A stretch of DNA of 52,359 nt from an uncultured Verrucomicrobia subdivision 3 bacterium (GCA_903875465.1 CAIQWB010000152.1:1-52359); one strand, 5' to 3'; positions 26,234 through 34,036 are shown, counted from the first letter of the stretch. Made by a program: numbers and translations. Notes: generated from the letters alone by a model not told the origin.

Positions 26234-26938
26234 TCATTGCCGGTTAAAGGCCACGTTCCCAGCTTGCGCCCGCAACCTCCGCAGTTGCTCCGCCAGCTCC
26301 TCCAACTTGGCCTGCTGGGTGCGCTGGATGTTTGCCGCGGTCTGCAATGCCTCCGTCAAGGTGTCGAACATCTGTTCGCTGCGTGCGGCCTGGTGCCTCC
26401 AGGAGTCGTGCCAGGCCTGGAGGCGATGCCAGGCTTCCAGCGTGCCCGGCCCTTCCGCCGGTTCCCCTTGCCAGGTTTGTCTCCTCGGCATCGGCTTGAC
26501 CTCGCCGTCGTGTGTCTCTGTTGGCTGCCGGTTCGCGTCAAATCCAGTTGCGTCCCCATTGTTCCGTTCCTCCGGTAATGGCGTCCGCTTCGACCCCGCA
26601 GCCGCTCCCGCCGGCACCTCGGCCAATGGAATAATCTTGGGCTTCTCGTCTGCCGGCCGATTCAGCAACTCTCCAACCGGTGCTTCCCCTCTGGCCGGCG
26701 CCTCCGCCCCCGCCATTTCCGTTCGCTCGACCCCTTGGGTGTGCCTGCTTCCTTCCCCACCGGGTAAACCCCCAAAGTCCAGCGCCGCCTGCGGCTGTCC
26801 CCCGGTTGCCATCGTTGCTTCGGCTGATCTCGGTGGCGTTGCCTCCGGAGTGCTTTCCTCGACTCGCCGTTCTCCCCGTTCTGCCCTTGCCGGGATAACG
26901 TCACTTTCCTCCGGCGCCGGTTGATTTTCGTCATTCAT
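26234..26938 (-). CDS. disordered protein with C-terminal coiled coil, phage tail region
   Basis: A 234-residue protein. Residues 1-160 are Pro/Glu/Gly/Ala-rich and probably disordered. The last 70 residues are helical with heptad character (MFDTLTEALQTAANIQRTQQ, KLEELAEQLRRLRAQ). It occupies the slot between tail-tube and hub genes where a tape measure is normally encoded, but it is far shorter than any tape measure. It could be a minimal tape measure, a tail chaperone or an accessory protein. ATG at 26,938 (MNDENQ) or 26,950. Confidence 0.55.
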   Translation of the reverse strand: MNDENQPAPEESDVIPARAERGERRVEESTPEATPPRSAEATMATGGQPQAALDFGGLPGGEGSRHTQGVERTEMAGAEAPARGEAPVGELLNRPADEKPKIIPLAEVPAGAAAGSKRTPLPEERNNGDATGFDANRQPTETHDGEVKPMPRRQTWQGEPAEGPGTLEAWHRLQAWHDSWRHQAARSEQMFDTLTEALQTAANIQRTQQAKLEELAEQLRRLRAQAGNVAFNRQ

Positions 26939-26968
26939 GGTCGGCAGCATGGTTGTTTCGCGGCTGTC

Positions 26969-27418
26969 TTAAAACGGCGCAGTGGCCGTGATGGCCCCGC
27001 CGTTAAACGTATATTTGAACAAGGGTGCCGTGCCCAGCCAGTCCGGCATGTCCAGCACCTCCAGGTGGCAATTCAACAACCAGCGCGTTGCCGTGGTCGT
27101 CACTCCGGCCAGGCTCAGCTTTAATGTCCCGGTGCCCGGCAGGTAATTGGGATGATCCAGGGCAAACACCAGCGCCCCCTCCGGATCCGGAAATTTTGCC
27201 GGGGTGTAATCCGCGTCGCGACGCACGTCAAAACTCATCCGGTTGCGTTTGTTACCGCGATCAATCGCCAGGTCAAACGCCGCCCCATAACCCGGCACAT
27301 GCTCCGTCAGCCGGCGGTGATTCAGCGTCACATTCATTTCCGTAAGACTCCGCGACGTGTTGCATAGCACGACCGGCGCACTCCGGTTGGCATCAGGATA
27401 AAACGTGGCCGTAAACAT
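26969..27418 (-). CDS. hypothetical phage tail-region protein, 149 residues
   Basis: A compact, mixed alpha/beta-looking protein with no recognised motif: TFYPDANRSAPVVLC, VTLNHRRLTEHVPGYGAAF, KNRMSFDVRRDADY-like charged strands, then ALVFALDHPNYLPGTG. It begins 30 bp after the tail-tube-like gene and precedes the disordered coiled-coil protein. Position suggests a tail completion or chaperone role; no homology is claimed. Confidence 0.6.
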   Translation of the reverse strand: MFTATFYPDANRSAPVVLCNTSRSLTEMNVTLNHRRLTEHVPGYGAAFDLAIDRGNKRNRMSFDVRRDADYTPAKFPDPEGALVFALDHPNYLPGTGTLKLSLAGVTTTATRWLLNCHLEVLDMPDWLGTAPLFKYTFNGGAITATAPF

Positions 27419-27448
27419 AACTTGGATTCTGAAATTTCCCCTCCCCCA

Positions 27449-28405
27449 TTAAGCCGCTCCCACCGCAAAATACGCCCCCCTCACCCCCGCCGTCAGCGTC
27501 GGCGTCGCCATCCATGCCACTTCCCCTTGCCGCAACGCCGTGATGCCCCAGGCCTGCCGTTGCTCCACCAATGCCGCGCCATACAGCGTCAGCGGCGTGC
27601 TCCCATCCGCCCCCGTGACCGTCAAAGTCGCCCCATTCACCGCCCGGCTCCCGCCCCGCGCCGCCCCTGAGCCCTGCGCGTACAACGCCGCCATAATATT
27701 CTGCCGCGTTGCCCCCAGGGGAATCCCCCGCACCAGCGCCCCCACCCACTTAATCCGCTTGTTGTACAACCCATACCGCGCCGGGGTGTCGTCCGCAAAC
27801 GTCACCACCGGTTCAAACGTCAGCCCGTCGTAAAAATCCGTGGCGCTCGCAAACCCCGCCACGCTCCCCCACGTGAGCGTGTAATTCTGCGTGATGATCC
27901 CCGCATTGGTGAACGTGCTGTCCGTGAACGTGCCTCCCGTATTTGCCTGCGTGACCAGGCTGGTCGCCCCCGACCAGTCCGCCCCACTGCCACGAATCGC
28001 CAGAAACGTCGCCTTGCCCAAGAGGGTTTTCTCCGGATGAAAATGCAGCTCCGGCATCTTCTCCAGGGCCACGCTCGTAAAAATATCCAGGCTCGCATCG
28101 TTCCCATGAACACTCGCCGTCACGTCCGTGTCCGTGAAAATTCCCGCACCCACCGTCGGATTCCCATACGGAAACAGCAGCCCGGCTATCCCGCTCGTCA
28201 ACCGGCCCTCGGGCGTGATGTGAAGGCGATAATACATTTCCTTGTCCCGTCGGTCCGTCAGCCCCAGTCCGGCCACGCCCACCTCCGTGCCCTCATAGAC
28301 CAGTTCTTGTTCGATCTGCGTGCCTGCCTTGGCGTACAAACTCACCGGCGTGCCCGAGTTATAAACCAGGCGGGCCGGAATGCGTTGAATTGAACTGCGT
28401 AACAT
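27449..28405 (-). CDS. tail-tube-like protein, 318 residues
   Basis: The start, SSIQRIPARLVYNSGTPVSL then YAKAGTQIEQELVYEGTEVG, resembles phage proteins that bind a reference surface and then build beta-barrel tubes. Later segments (YNKRIKWVGALVRGIPLGAT, AWMATPTLTAGVRG) are also beta-rich. The position, after connector and completion genes and before small tail genes, fits a tail tube. This is a position-plus-pattern call; a decoration or fibre protein is the alternative. No conserved catalytic motif is seen. Confidence 0.55.
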   Translation of the reverse strand: MLRSSIQRIPARLVYNSGTPVSLYAKAGTQIEQELVYEGTEVGVAGLGLTDRRDKEMYYRLHITPEGRLTSGIAGLLFPYGNPTVGAGIFTDTDVTASVHGNDASLDIFTSVALEKMPELHFHPEKTLLGKATFLAIRGSGADWSGATSLVTQANTGGTFTDSTFTNAGIITQNYTLTWGSVAGFASATDFYDGLTFEPVVTFADDTPARYGLYNKRIKWVGALVRGIPLGATRQNIMAALYAQGSGAARGGSRAVNGATLTVTGADGSTPLTLYGAALVEQRQAWGITALRQGEVAWMATPTLTAGVRGAYFAVGAA

Positions 28406-28476
28406 ATGCTCTTATTGGTTGTTGATGATTGCTGTTAAAACTTCTTTGCCGGTTGGATTTTGAAATCGGAATGTGC

Positions 28477-29232
28477 TCAGGCGAATGCGACGGCCGCCGT
28501 GTCACTGCCGATAAACTGCGCCCCCGCCGCAAACCCTCGCGCCCGCACCATCCCCGCCGTGGTCATACTAAATGGCGCACTATAAAGCACCGCTGTTGGG
28601 TTGCCCGCCCAGGGATGCGAATAATCCAGGGTGTAATAAATTGCCGTCGCGCCCGGACACATAATGGTCACCGTTTGCGGATGCCCCCCGCCATTACCCT
28701 GGCCATCATTGGGCGTGATCACCGGCCGTGGCAGTTTGTTCAAAGGCGTCCCATCCGCTTCCGTCGCGCGAAAACTCACCCGGCCCATCCGCAAGTTCGC
28801 ATCCTGGTCGCTTGTGAAATGGGCGATCACCGGATTCGCCGGCACCAGCGCCTGCGTGAAGCCCACCGGCGTGTACAACTTCAGCACCTTCTCCGCCCGG
28901 GCCGCATACACCCGCAGCGGCACCCCCGTCCCGCGGGGCCCATTGTTCACCAGCACATTTTCCACAAACTGCACGGTCACCGGCAGTTTCAACGGCCCCT
29001 GTGGCAGGTTGGCATTGTCATCCTCCGCCGTTTCCATGGGCAGCACCAGGTAGCCCGCCCCCAGTTTCCCATCCGCGCCTGCCCCCAGCGCCGCCGTCGT
29101 TTTCGCCTCCAGCACCGCGCCCGTGCTCCCCGGTTCCACGAGCACCCCCGGCCGCGCCGCCAGAAACGCATCCGCCTGCAAGCACCCAAGAATGTCCCGC
29201 TGTATCAAAGGCCAAAGATCGGTATATTGCAT
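28477..29232 (-). CDS. tail-completion/gp37-like protein with chitobiase-like C-terminal domain
   Basis: A 251-residue protein. Residues 1-165 (DLWPLIQRDILGCLQADAFL, VTVQFVENVLVNNGPRGTG) look like a tail terminator or gp37-type completion protein, judged by its position next to the gp36-like gene. Residues about 170-251 form a chitobiase C-terminal-like beta domain (TAIYYTLDYSHPWAGNP, AVLYSAPFSMTTAGMVRARG), the same type found in the secreted cytochrome at 2-5.8 kb. A domain of this kind may decorate the particle surface. Confidence 0.6.
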   Translation of the reverse strand: MQYTDLWPLIQRDILGCLQADAFLAARPGVLVEPGSTGAVLEAKTTAALGAGADGKLGAGYLVLPMETAEDDNANLPQGPLKLPVTVQFVENVLVNNGPRGTGVPLRVYAARAEKVLKLYTPVGFTQALVPANPVIAHFTSDQDANLRMGRVSFRATEADGTPLNKLPRPVITPNDGQGNGGGHPQTVTIMCPGATAIYYTLDYSHPWAGNPTAVLYSAPFSMTTAGMVRARGFAAGAQFIGSDTAAVAFA

Positions 29233-29300
29233 AAAACGTTAAAACCCTTTCGGAATTGCTGTTGGAAGATTGAATGTTCCATGAAGTTTGAATTTTCCCC

Positions 29301-29729
29301 CTACGTTTGCCCCAACCCATCAAAGCTCCTGGTATGAATACACCGTCCCGTTCTCGCCATTTCCACCGCCCCTGGCCGGCTGAGCTGGCGGCGGGCCATC
29401 TTCAGAAAATACGCCTCAGCCGCGTCATGCGCCTGCTGCCGTTCCGCCGTCTGCAAGGCCCGTCCCGCTGGCAGTGCCAGTAGATATTTCCAGCGCACGA
29501 GCGCCACTGCCCGGTTCTTTTCGCCCGGCGGCAACGTCCCGGGATCCACCCGGTCCACCAGCCGCCCGCCGTCCTCGTAGGCCTGGTAAATTTGATTTAC
29601 CACCAAGGCAATGATCGTCGGCAGCGACGTGCTGGCCGGGTCGCCCTTGGCCGCATCATAAGCCGCCGCCTCGCTGTCATTAAATTGTGCCAGCACATCT
29701 GCCGTGGTAAGGTTGATCCAGGGAATCAT
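29301..29729 (-). CDS. gp36-like head-tail connector (DUF1320 type)
   Basis: A 142-residue, mostly helical protein: NLTTADVLAQFNDSEAAAYD, IIALVVNQIYQAYEDGGRLV, then KNRAVALVRWKYLLALPAG and a C-terminal helix AYFLKMARRQL. Length, helix pattern and position just after the capsid genes match the Mu gp36/DUF1320 connector family, which sits at the head-tail interface. The alternative is another small neck protein. It starts 29 bp after the GC-rich hairpin at 29,758-29,789. Confidence 0.65.
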   Translation of the reverse strand: MIPWINLTTADVLAQFNDSEAAAYDAAKGDPASTSLPTIIALVVNQIYQAYEDGGRLVDRVDPGTLPPGEKNRAVALVRWKYLLALPAGRALQTAERQQAHDAAEAYFLKMARRQLSRPGAVEMARTGRCIHTRSFDGLGQT

Positions 29730-29757
29730 AAAATTGGGAATGTCATGGTTTTGTATC

Positions 29758-29802
29758 GGGCGCGGGGCCAGTCCACCAGCCCCGCGCCCCGCGCCCCGTG
29801 CC
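29758..29802. repeat. GC-rich hairpin and CCCCGCG repeat between phage genes
   Basis: GGGCGCGGGGC (29,758-29,768) pairs perfectly with GCCCCGCGCCC (29,779-29,789), an 11-bp stem with a 10-nt loop. The right arm continues as further CCCCGCG/CCCCGTG units up to 29,802. It lies between the exported-protein gene and the gp36-like gene and could slow or process the operon mRNA. Similar units occur at 30,363-30,382 and 43,096-43,126. Confidence 0.7.
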
Positions 29803-29807
29803 TTTCG

Positions 29808-30320
29808 TTAAGGTGTCACCACCGCGTCAATTTCGATTTGGAAGCTTTGCGCGTTGGAATAGGTCGTGCTCAACTTGCTGCCTTTGAAGAGCGCCACCGA
29901 ATCCGCGTACGGCCATTCCAGGTTCGTAAACATCACCTGGGCATTCGTTCCCGTCAGCGGAAACGTCCACGCGAATGGTGCGCCGGTGGTATAGATCAGG
30001 TTGGTGCCCAGCAGGCTGTTCGTGTAACCCGCCCCGGAACCCGGACTGAAGTCCACACTCAGCGTCACGCTGCCGTTGAGCCCGTTCGTATAGGGTGTGG
30101 TGACCGTCGCCCACAGCCCCGGCCGGTGAAACCCCGCATAGTTCAGGAAGTTCGTCCCCACGAACACATTCGACAGCGACTGGTTGTTCGTCAGCGTGCC
30201 CACAAACAGCGGCACCGGTCGCGGCACCACATAAGTGCCAATTTGCGCCCCCGCATGAGTTGCCATGAGGACCGCGCCCACCGCCCCGAGCAGGACGGAC
30301 TTTAATTTTGAAGTTTGCAT
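29808..30320 (-). CDS. exported protein encoded between capsid and connector genes
   Basis: A 170-residue protein with a clear Sec signal peptide: basic start MQTSKLK, hydrophobic core SVLLGAVGAVLMA and an Ala-x-Ala site (HAGA before QIGTYVV). The mature part is rich in Thr, Asn and aromatic residues (VPLFVGTLTNNQSLSNVFVG, GFHRPGLWATVTTPYT), typical of a small beta-sandwich. A secreted protein between the major capsid protein and connector genes is unusual: structural proteins are normally cytoplasmic. A repeat-rich 82-bp gap separates it from the capsid gene. ATG at 30,320 is chosen because it gives the signal peptide; the in-frame extension to 30,416 is repeat sequence. Confidence 0.7.
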   Translation of the reverse strand: MQTSKLKSVLLGAVGAVLMATHAGAQIGTYVVPRPVPLFVGTLTNNQSLSNVFVGTNFLNYAGFHRPGLWATVTTPYTNGLNGSVTLSVDFSPGSGAGYTNSLLGTNLIYTTGAPFAWTFPLTGTNAQVMFTNLEWPYADSVALFKGSKLSTTYSNAQSFQIEIDAVVTP

Positions 30321-30382
30321 ATTTGTTGAATTATGGATTTTGAAGTTCGCAGTATTATGCCTCCCGCCCCGCGCCCCGCGCC
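30305..30382. repeat. word-like repeat block after the capsid gene
   Basis: On the plus strand, TTGAAGTTTGCATATTTGTT, then GAATTATGGATTTTGAAG, is built from TTGAA/TTGGA-type words. A GC-rich tract CCCGCCCCGCGCCCCGCGCC follows at 30,363-30,382. Both word families recur in other gaps of the phage block. Confidence 0.6.
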
Positions 30383-30402
30383 TCGGGCCTTCAGCCTTTT
30401 TG

Positions 30403-31470
30403 TTAATTAATCGCAATCAATTGCACGCCCGTCGTGTGTTGCGCGTGGATCAACTCATAGTTTTCCACCGTCAGCGCGACTTTCTTCACGCCCAGGTCCG
30501 TGACATAAACCGCATATTCCCCGCCGCCGTGGTTGCCGTTGAAAACGTGGCGCACCACGTTCGAAGGATCCATCGGTCCGGCGTCCTTGATCGCCGTGAA
30601 GAGCAGGACATTCTGGCCGATGATCTCCTGTTTCGCCGTGGCCGTGCTCTGGTAGCGCTCCGCGTTCACCAGCACGTTCGGCACGCCCAGAGCCGTGGCG
30701 ATCTGCTCCTCGGTGTAGGCCGCCGCCCGGGCCAGCGACCCCGCGTTGAGCTGGCTTTCAAAGGCATTGGCCCGCTTCAAGTGCGCCTTGTCCCCATACG
30801 CCACGTTTTGCGGATAAAACCCCGTCGTGTCCGCCAGGTTCAAGAGGCGTTGTTTCAGGTCCAGATCCGGATTGCTCGAGCTGTCCCACACCGTGCTGGT
30901 TACCACCGCCGCGTTTTGATATACCGCCATGGTTTCCAGAATCGTGGCGCGATTCAAAATATCGATCAGCCACTTCGTGTGCAGTTGCTGCCACTCCGGC
31001 TTGGACTTGATCTCGTCCCGGTCCAATATCACCGAGAGGCCCCGGTTAAAACCTTGCAGATCGCTCTTGAAAGCCGTGCGCTGGCGCACTTCCGGGAAAT
31101 CCGCGAGCATCCCGCGTTTCACTTTCGTATAATCCACCGTTTCCCACGGTTCATTCTCCACGTAGGTGGTCAGCCGGAAGATCCGGCTGTCGGTCGGGCG
31201 CGGCGGCGCGAGGAAATCGCGCAACTTCACCAACCCGTTGCCCACCATCGCGTCGTAACCCGCCGCGAAGAGCGTCAGGTCCGTGATGGGCTCGGCGGTG
31301 CGCAGGATGGAATCGTTCGCCAGGCAGACCATGCCCGGTTGGAGGTTGTTGTAGTCATTCGTCAGGGCCACGCCTTGGGAATGGAGCGAGCGGTGCAGCG
31401 CCTCGTTGTTCAGGGCGATGGCTTTCGGTGTCGGAGTCAGTTGATTCATAGATTTGGTTGTCAGGTTCAT
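30403..31470 (-). CDS. major capsid protein (Mu-like phage)
   Basis: A 355-residue protein in the capsid slot after protease/scaffold and decoration-like genes. It has a short N-arm, then LTNDYNNLQPGMVCLANDSI, FRLTTYVENEPWETVDYT, a long central helix region (TAFKSDLQGFNRGLSVILDR, WQQLHTKWLIDILNRATI), and a C-terminal domain including TEEQIATALGVPNVLVNAER and GGGEYAVYVTDLGVKKVALT. The motif of a putative nucleotide-like A-domain followed by TAKQEIIGQNVLLFTA is typical of HK97-fold coat proteins in which a Mu-type protease removes no long N-domain. ATG at 31,470 or, in frame, 31,449 (MNQLTPTP). Confidence 0.75.
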   Translation of the reverse strand: MNLTTKSMNQLTPTPKAIALNNEALHRSLHSQGVALTNDYNNLQPGMVCLANDSILRTAEPITDLTLFAAGYDAMVGNGLVKLRDFLAPPRPTDSRIFRLTTYVENEPWETVDYTKVKRGMLADFPEVRQRTAFKSDLQGFNRGLSVILDRDEIKSKPEWQQLHTKWLIDILNRATILETMAVYQNAAVVTSTVWDSSSNPDLDLKQRLLNLADTTGFYPQNVAYGDKAHLKRANAFESQLNAGSLARAAAYTEEQIATALGVPNVLVNAERYQSTATAKQEIIGQNVLLFTAIKDAGPMDPSNVVRHVFNGNHGGGEYAVYVTDLGVKKVALTVENYELIHAQHTTGVQLIAIN

Positions 31471-31508
31471 GGGTTAAAGCTGGTTAATACCTTGGGTTGC
31501 GGTTTGGC

Positions 31509-32087
31509 CTAGGTGCCGGCGATGAAGGTGTAGGTCCCGCCGCCGCCGCTGACGGTGACCTGGTAGGGCACATCCGGCACGTAGGCGATTTCCCCGGTGG
31601 AATTGCCGGCCGCCACCGTCCCGGCCGCGCGACCCACCACCCAGTAGGTGCCGTTACCCGCCAGGGTCAGGTCCGCCACCTTGCCGCCCGTCGTGGCATA
31701 GACGAGGTGGTCCACCGTGATGGCCCCGCTGGCAATGCCCAGTTCCAGTCCCGGGCGCGCCCCGAGGCGGCGGATGTTGAAGGGGTCACTTGGTGCGGCC
31801 GGGGAATCGCTGGAAGGACCCAGCGGCAGGGCCGTGCCTTGCGCCAGGTCTCCATACTGGTAGCCGCCCGCTCCGCGTTGCACCAATAGGTAACGGCCCG
31901 GCCAGAGGTTCGTGGCGTTGTAAACCGACGCGTTGTCGAGCAGCAGGGTTTCAATGCCGGTTTCGTTAAACAAGCCAAGCGCATTGGGCAGGGCCACGGA
32001 CTGCGGTTTGGCGCGTTGGAAAGGGCGGGCCAGGGTGGCCAGCAGGGATTTAAATAAGGACTGTTTCATGGGTTTGGTTGGTTGCAT
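31509..32087 (-). CDS. head decoration-like protein
   Basis: A 192-residue protein just before the capsid gene. After a basic N-terminal stretch it has short beta segments (IETLLLDNASVYNATNLWPG, RYLLVQRGAGGYQYGDLA, ITVDHLVYATTGGKVADL, GNGTYWVVGRAAGTVAAG) resembling DUF2190-type or gpD-like decoration proteins that stabilise capsids. Assignment rests on position and pattern. ATG at 32,087 is preferred to an upstream start at 32,132. Confidence 0.55.
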   Translation of the reverse strand: MQPTKPMKQSLFKSLLATLARPFQRAKPQSVALPNALGLFNETGIETLLLDNASVYNATNLWPGRYLLVQRGAGGYQYGDLAQGTALPLGPSSDSPAAPSDPFNIRRLGARPGLELGIASGAITVDHLVYATTGGKVADLTLAGNGTYWVVGRAAGTVAAGNSTGEIAYVPDVPYQVTVSGGGGTYTFIAGT

Positions 32088-32144
32088 GTTAGTTTTATGG
32101 TTTGGTTGTAATGTTTGGAAAAAATGGTTCAAGTCGTCTGAAAA

Positions 32145-32450
32145 TCAGGCCGGTTTCGCGTTGCCGGTTTTGCCCCTTCCGGTTGCCGCTTGAGCCTTGT
32201 CGAATTGTTTCTGGCGTTCGATCACTGCCAAGGCTTGTTCCCGGGACAGGCCAAGCACCATTTTGGCGGCCACGATTTTTTCGGTTTCCGCCCGTTCCTG
32301 GTCGGCGGCTTCGTACGCCGCCAGCCGCCGGTTCGCCGCGGCCAGTTCCCCCGTCAGCCGCCGGATTTTGGCCGCCTCCGTTTCGGGTTTGGTAGTTCCC
32401 GTCCCGGTCGCTGTTTGCGCCTCTGGATTAAGTAATAGTTGATATTTCAT
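32145..32450 (-). CDS. small coiled-coil protein between scaffold and decoration genes
   Basis: A 101-residue protein with a central helix (TEAAKIRRLTGELAAANRRL, AAYEAADQERAETEKIVAA) and a segment GLSREQALAVIERQKQFDKA reminiscent of short scaffold or assembly proteins. The start at 32,450 avoids a repeat-derived extension to 32,546. A word-like repeat fills the 55-bp gap before it. Confidence 0.55.
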   Translation of the reverse strand: MKYQLLLNPEAQTATGTGTTKPETEAAKIRRLTGELAAANRRLAAYEAADQERAETEKIVAAKMVLGLSREQALAVIERQKQFDKAQAATGRGKTGNAKPA

Positions 32451-32460
32451 AGGGCAGTTT

Positions 32461-32505
32461 AAGCTTTGAATATTTTCGGGATTTTGGAGTTTGAATGTTG
32501 CCGTT
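32461..32505. repeat. TTGAA/TTGGA word repeat between scaffold and small coiled-coil genes
   Basis: On the plus strand: GCTTTGAATATTTTCGGGAT, then TTTGGAGTTTGAATGTTGCC. The words TTTGAAT, TTTTGGA and TTTGAATG recur, as in other gaps of the block (30,305; 38,706; 29,264; 40,217). Confidence 0.6.
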
Positions 32506-33117
32506 TCAAAATTGCTTCGGCAGTAATTTGGCGGCCAGCCCCGCATATTTGGGCAGGGTCATAATATTGTTGTGCGCCCGCGCCGGATTCTGACCCGTGG
32601 CCATGAGTTCGGTTTGAAAGGCCAGGTTGTATTCGCTTTGGAGCAGTTGTTGTTCATTGGCCAGGCCGGCGTTTTGTTTGCCACTTTGCACTTCCTGGCC
32701 GGCGATCTTGACCACCGTGGCGCCATTCAACAGGGTTTGGGCCGCGAGCTCAAAATCCGGACTGTTCGCCAGGCTGGTGATCTGGGCATCCCGCAGGGCC
32801 ACGGTGGTTTTGCCCCGCTGAATGGCGAGGTCCGTGATGGCCTCCGCCCGGCCTTGCCGCTCGGATTGCCGCCCCAGCGTTTCCTTGGCCAGCGCCGTCG
32901 CGGCGGCCTCCGCTTGTTGTCGGAAACCGTCCCGCTCGGTTTCCAAGGTCGTGAGCCGGCCACTGAGGGATTGGCGTTCGTTGCCCAGCGCGGTGAGTTG
33001 GGTGGTCGATGTCGTGTGCCAGGCTTGCAACGCCGCGAGCACCTCCGTTTCGTTGGGGTTTTCGGTATTGGCCAGGGCGCCGCCCTGGGCCAGCAGCCAG
33101 CCAGTAATCAGTTTCAT
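32506..33117 (-). CDS. possible internal scaffold gene (nested start in the protease gene)
   Basis: An in-frame ATG at 33,117 begins MKLITGWLLAQGGALANTEN, a gene-like start, at the point where the disordered linker of the longer protein ends. It would give 203 residues with a long coiled coil (QSLSGRLTTLETERDGFRQQ) and the scaffold-like ending AKLLPKQF. In phage Mu the protease gene I contains an internal start for scaffold Z; this fits the same arrangement. The DNA before the ATG (AACCATCCGCAAACCGAC) looks like the intergenic leaders of other genes here. It is inference without expression evidence. Confidence 0.4.
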   Translation of the reverse strand: MKLITGWLLAQGGALANTENPNETEVLAALQAWHTTSTTQLTALGNERQSLSGRLTTLETERDGFRQQAEAAATALAKETLGRQSERQGRAEAITDLAIQRGKTTVALRDAQITSLANSPDFELAAQTLLNGATVVKIAGQEVQSGKQNAGLANEQQLLQSEYNLAFQTELMATGQNPARAHNNIMTLPKYAGLAAKLLPKQF

Positions 33118-33999
33118 GTCGGTTTGCGGATGGTTATGGATTAGTTCGGTTTTATCGTTGGCTAAATCGGGCCGGGCAGGGACCGGGTCCACCTGGCCTC
33201 CGTTCCCAGCCGGCGGCATGGCTTCCGCCGCCGGTTCTTGCGGAGCGCGGACTTCAGTCCGCCTCAACGTCGCCGCGCTCTCCACCGTTGCGGTGTTGTG
33301 ATCCCCGTTGGCCTCTTCATGGGCGCTTGCGGCTTGGCGCTTCTCTGGAGCTTGGCGGTTGGAATTGGGTGTTTCCTCCTCCCCGCCGGCTGTGCCAGTT
33401 TCCGCATTCGCCAGCGATTCCACTCCCGCAATATTGGGAAACGGCGTCAGTGCCACTGAAATCAATTTGAAAGGCCGGCAGCGTATCGCCCCCGTGGCTT
33501 CTTGCTGCCTGCTGCCTGCTGCACTCCCCATCGGCCGGACGTACCAAAAGCTGCTCGGAAATTTCCAGCCCGCCCCGACCGCCGCCGCCCCCTCCGCATC
33601 CAGCGCAAAGTGCGCCTCCAGTCCGCGCGCCCCTTTGCGGATTTGATCCACCACACCCAGCTTGATTTTGTCGCCCCCGCCCGCGATCGCCTGTGGATCC
33701 ACCTCCGCCAGATCCCCGTGCCCCTTGAACACCGGCACCCCAATGAACGCCCGCTTCAGCCGGCCGAACAGCGAATGTTCTTTCGCCAGTAACGCCTCGG
33801 CCGCCACGTCATCCAGCACTTGCACGAATTTCTGCTCCCGCACCCGCCCGCCCTCGCGATACACCCGCGTCTTGGGCCATTCGCCAAAGGGCGCAATCAA
33901 GCACCAGCCGTCCTCCGCCAGCCCAGGGGAATTGTCCAAAGCCCAATGCCCAAGGTCTGCTGTTTGAAGGGTGGTGGTTATGTCTGAATTCTTGTTCAT
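32506..33999 (-). CDS. Mu I-like prohead protease/scaffold protein
   Basis: A 497-residue protein. The N-terminal 190 residues match Mu-like prophage I (PF10123 type) proteases: DGWCLIAPFGEWPKTRVYRE, AFIGVPVFKGHGDLAEVD, then WKFPSSFWYVRPMGS and CRPFKLISVALTPFPNIAGV. The middle (about 195-295) is a Pro/Ala/Glu-rich linker encoded by repeat-derived DNA. The C-terminal 200 residues form a scaffold-like coiled coil with an internal start candidate at 33,117. Start ATG 33,999 has AGGA 7 bp upstream and is preferred over 34,005. The protease should process the scaffold and mature the head. Confidence 0.78.
   Translation of the reverse strand: MNKNSDITTTLQTADLGHWALDNSPGLAEDGWCLIAPFGEWPKTRVYREGGRVREQKFVQVLDDVAAEALLAKEHSLFGRLKRAFIGVPVFKGHGDLAEVDPQAIAGGGDKIKLGVVDQIRKGARGLEAHFALDAEGAAAVGAGWKFPSSFWYVRPMGSAAGSRQQEATGAIRCRPFKLISVALTPFPNIAGVESLANAETGTAGGEEETPNSNRQAPEKRQAASAHEEANGDHNTATVESAATLRRTEVRAPQEPAAEAMPPAGNGGQVDPVPARPDLANDKTELIHNHPQTDMKLITGWLLAQGGALANTENPNETEVLAALQAWHTTSTTQLTALGNERQSLSGRLTTLETERDGFRQQAEAAATALAKETLGRQSERQGRAEAITDLAIQRGKTTVALRDAQITSLANSPDFELAAQTLLNGATVVKIAGQEVQSGKQNAGLANEQQLLQSEYNLAFQTELMATGQNPARAHNNIMTLPKYAGLAAKLLPKQF
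33247..33262. repeat. REP-like palindrome inside the protease gene
   Basis: GCGGACT and AGTCCGC flank two bases, forming a 7-bp hairpin within the context CGGAGCGCGGACTTCAGTCC. It is read in frame as RRTEVRAP in the protease linker. A related sequence is read in the same frame in the portal gene (34,415-34,443). Confidence 0.7.
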
Positions 34000-34036
34000 A
34001 ATCATATCCTGGGTTAAAAGCTAAAAGTGCTGGAGC

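Noticed and set aside
26234-26938. Tape measure protein
   Set aside because: At about 234 residues with most of it disordered, it is too short for a normal tape measure; kept as a possibility only.
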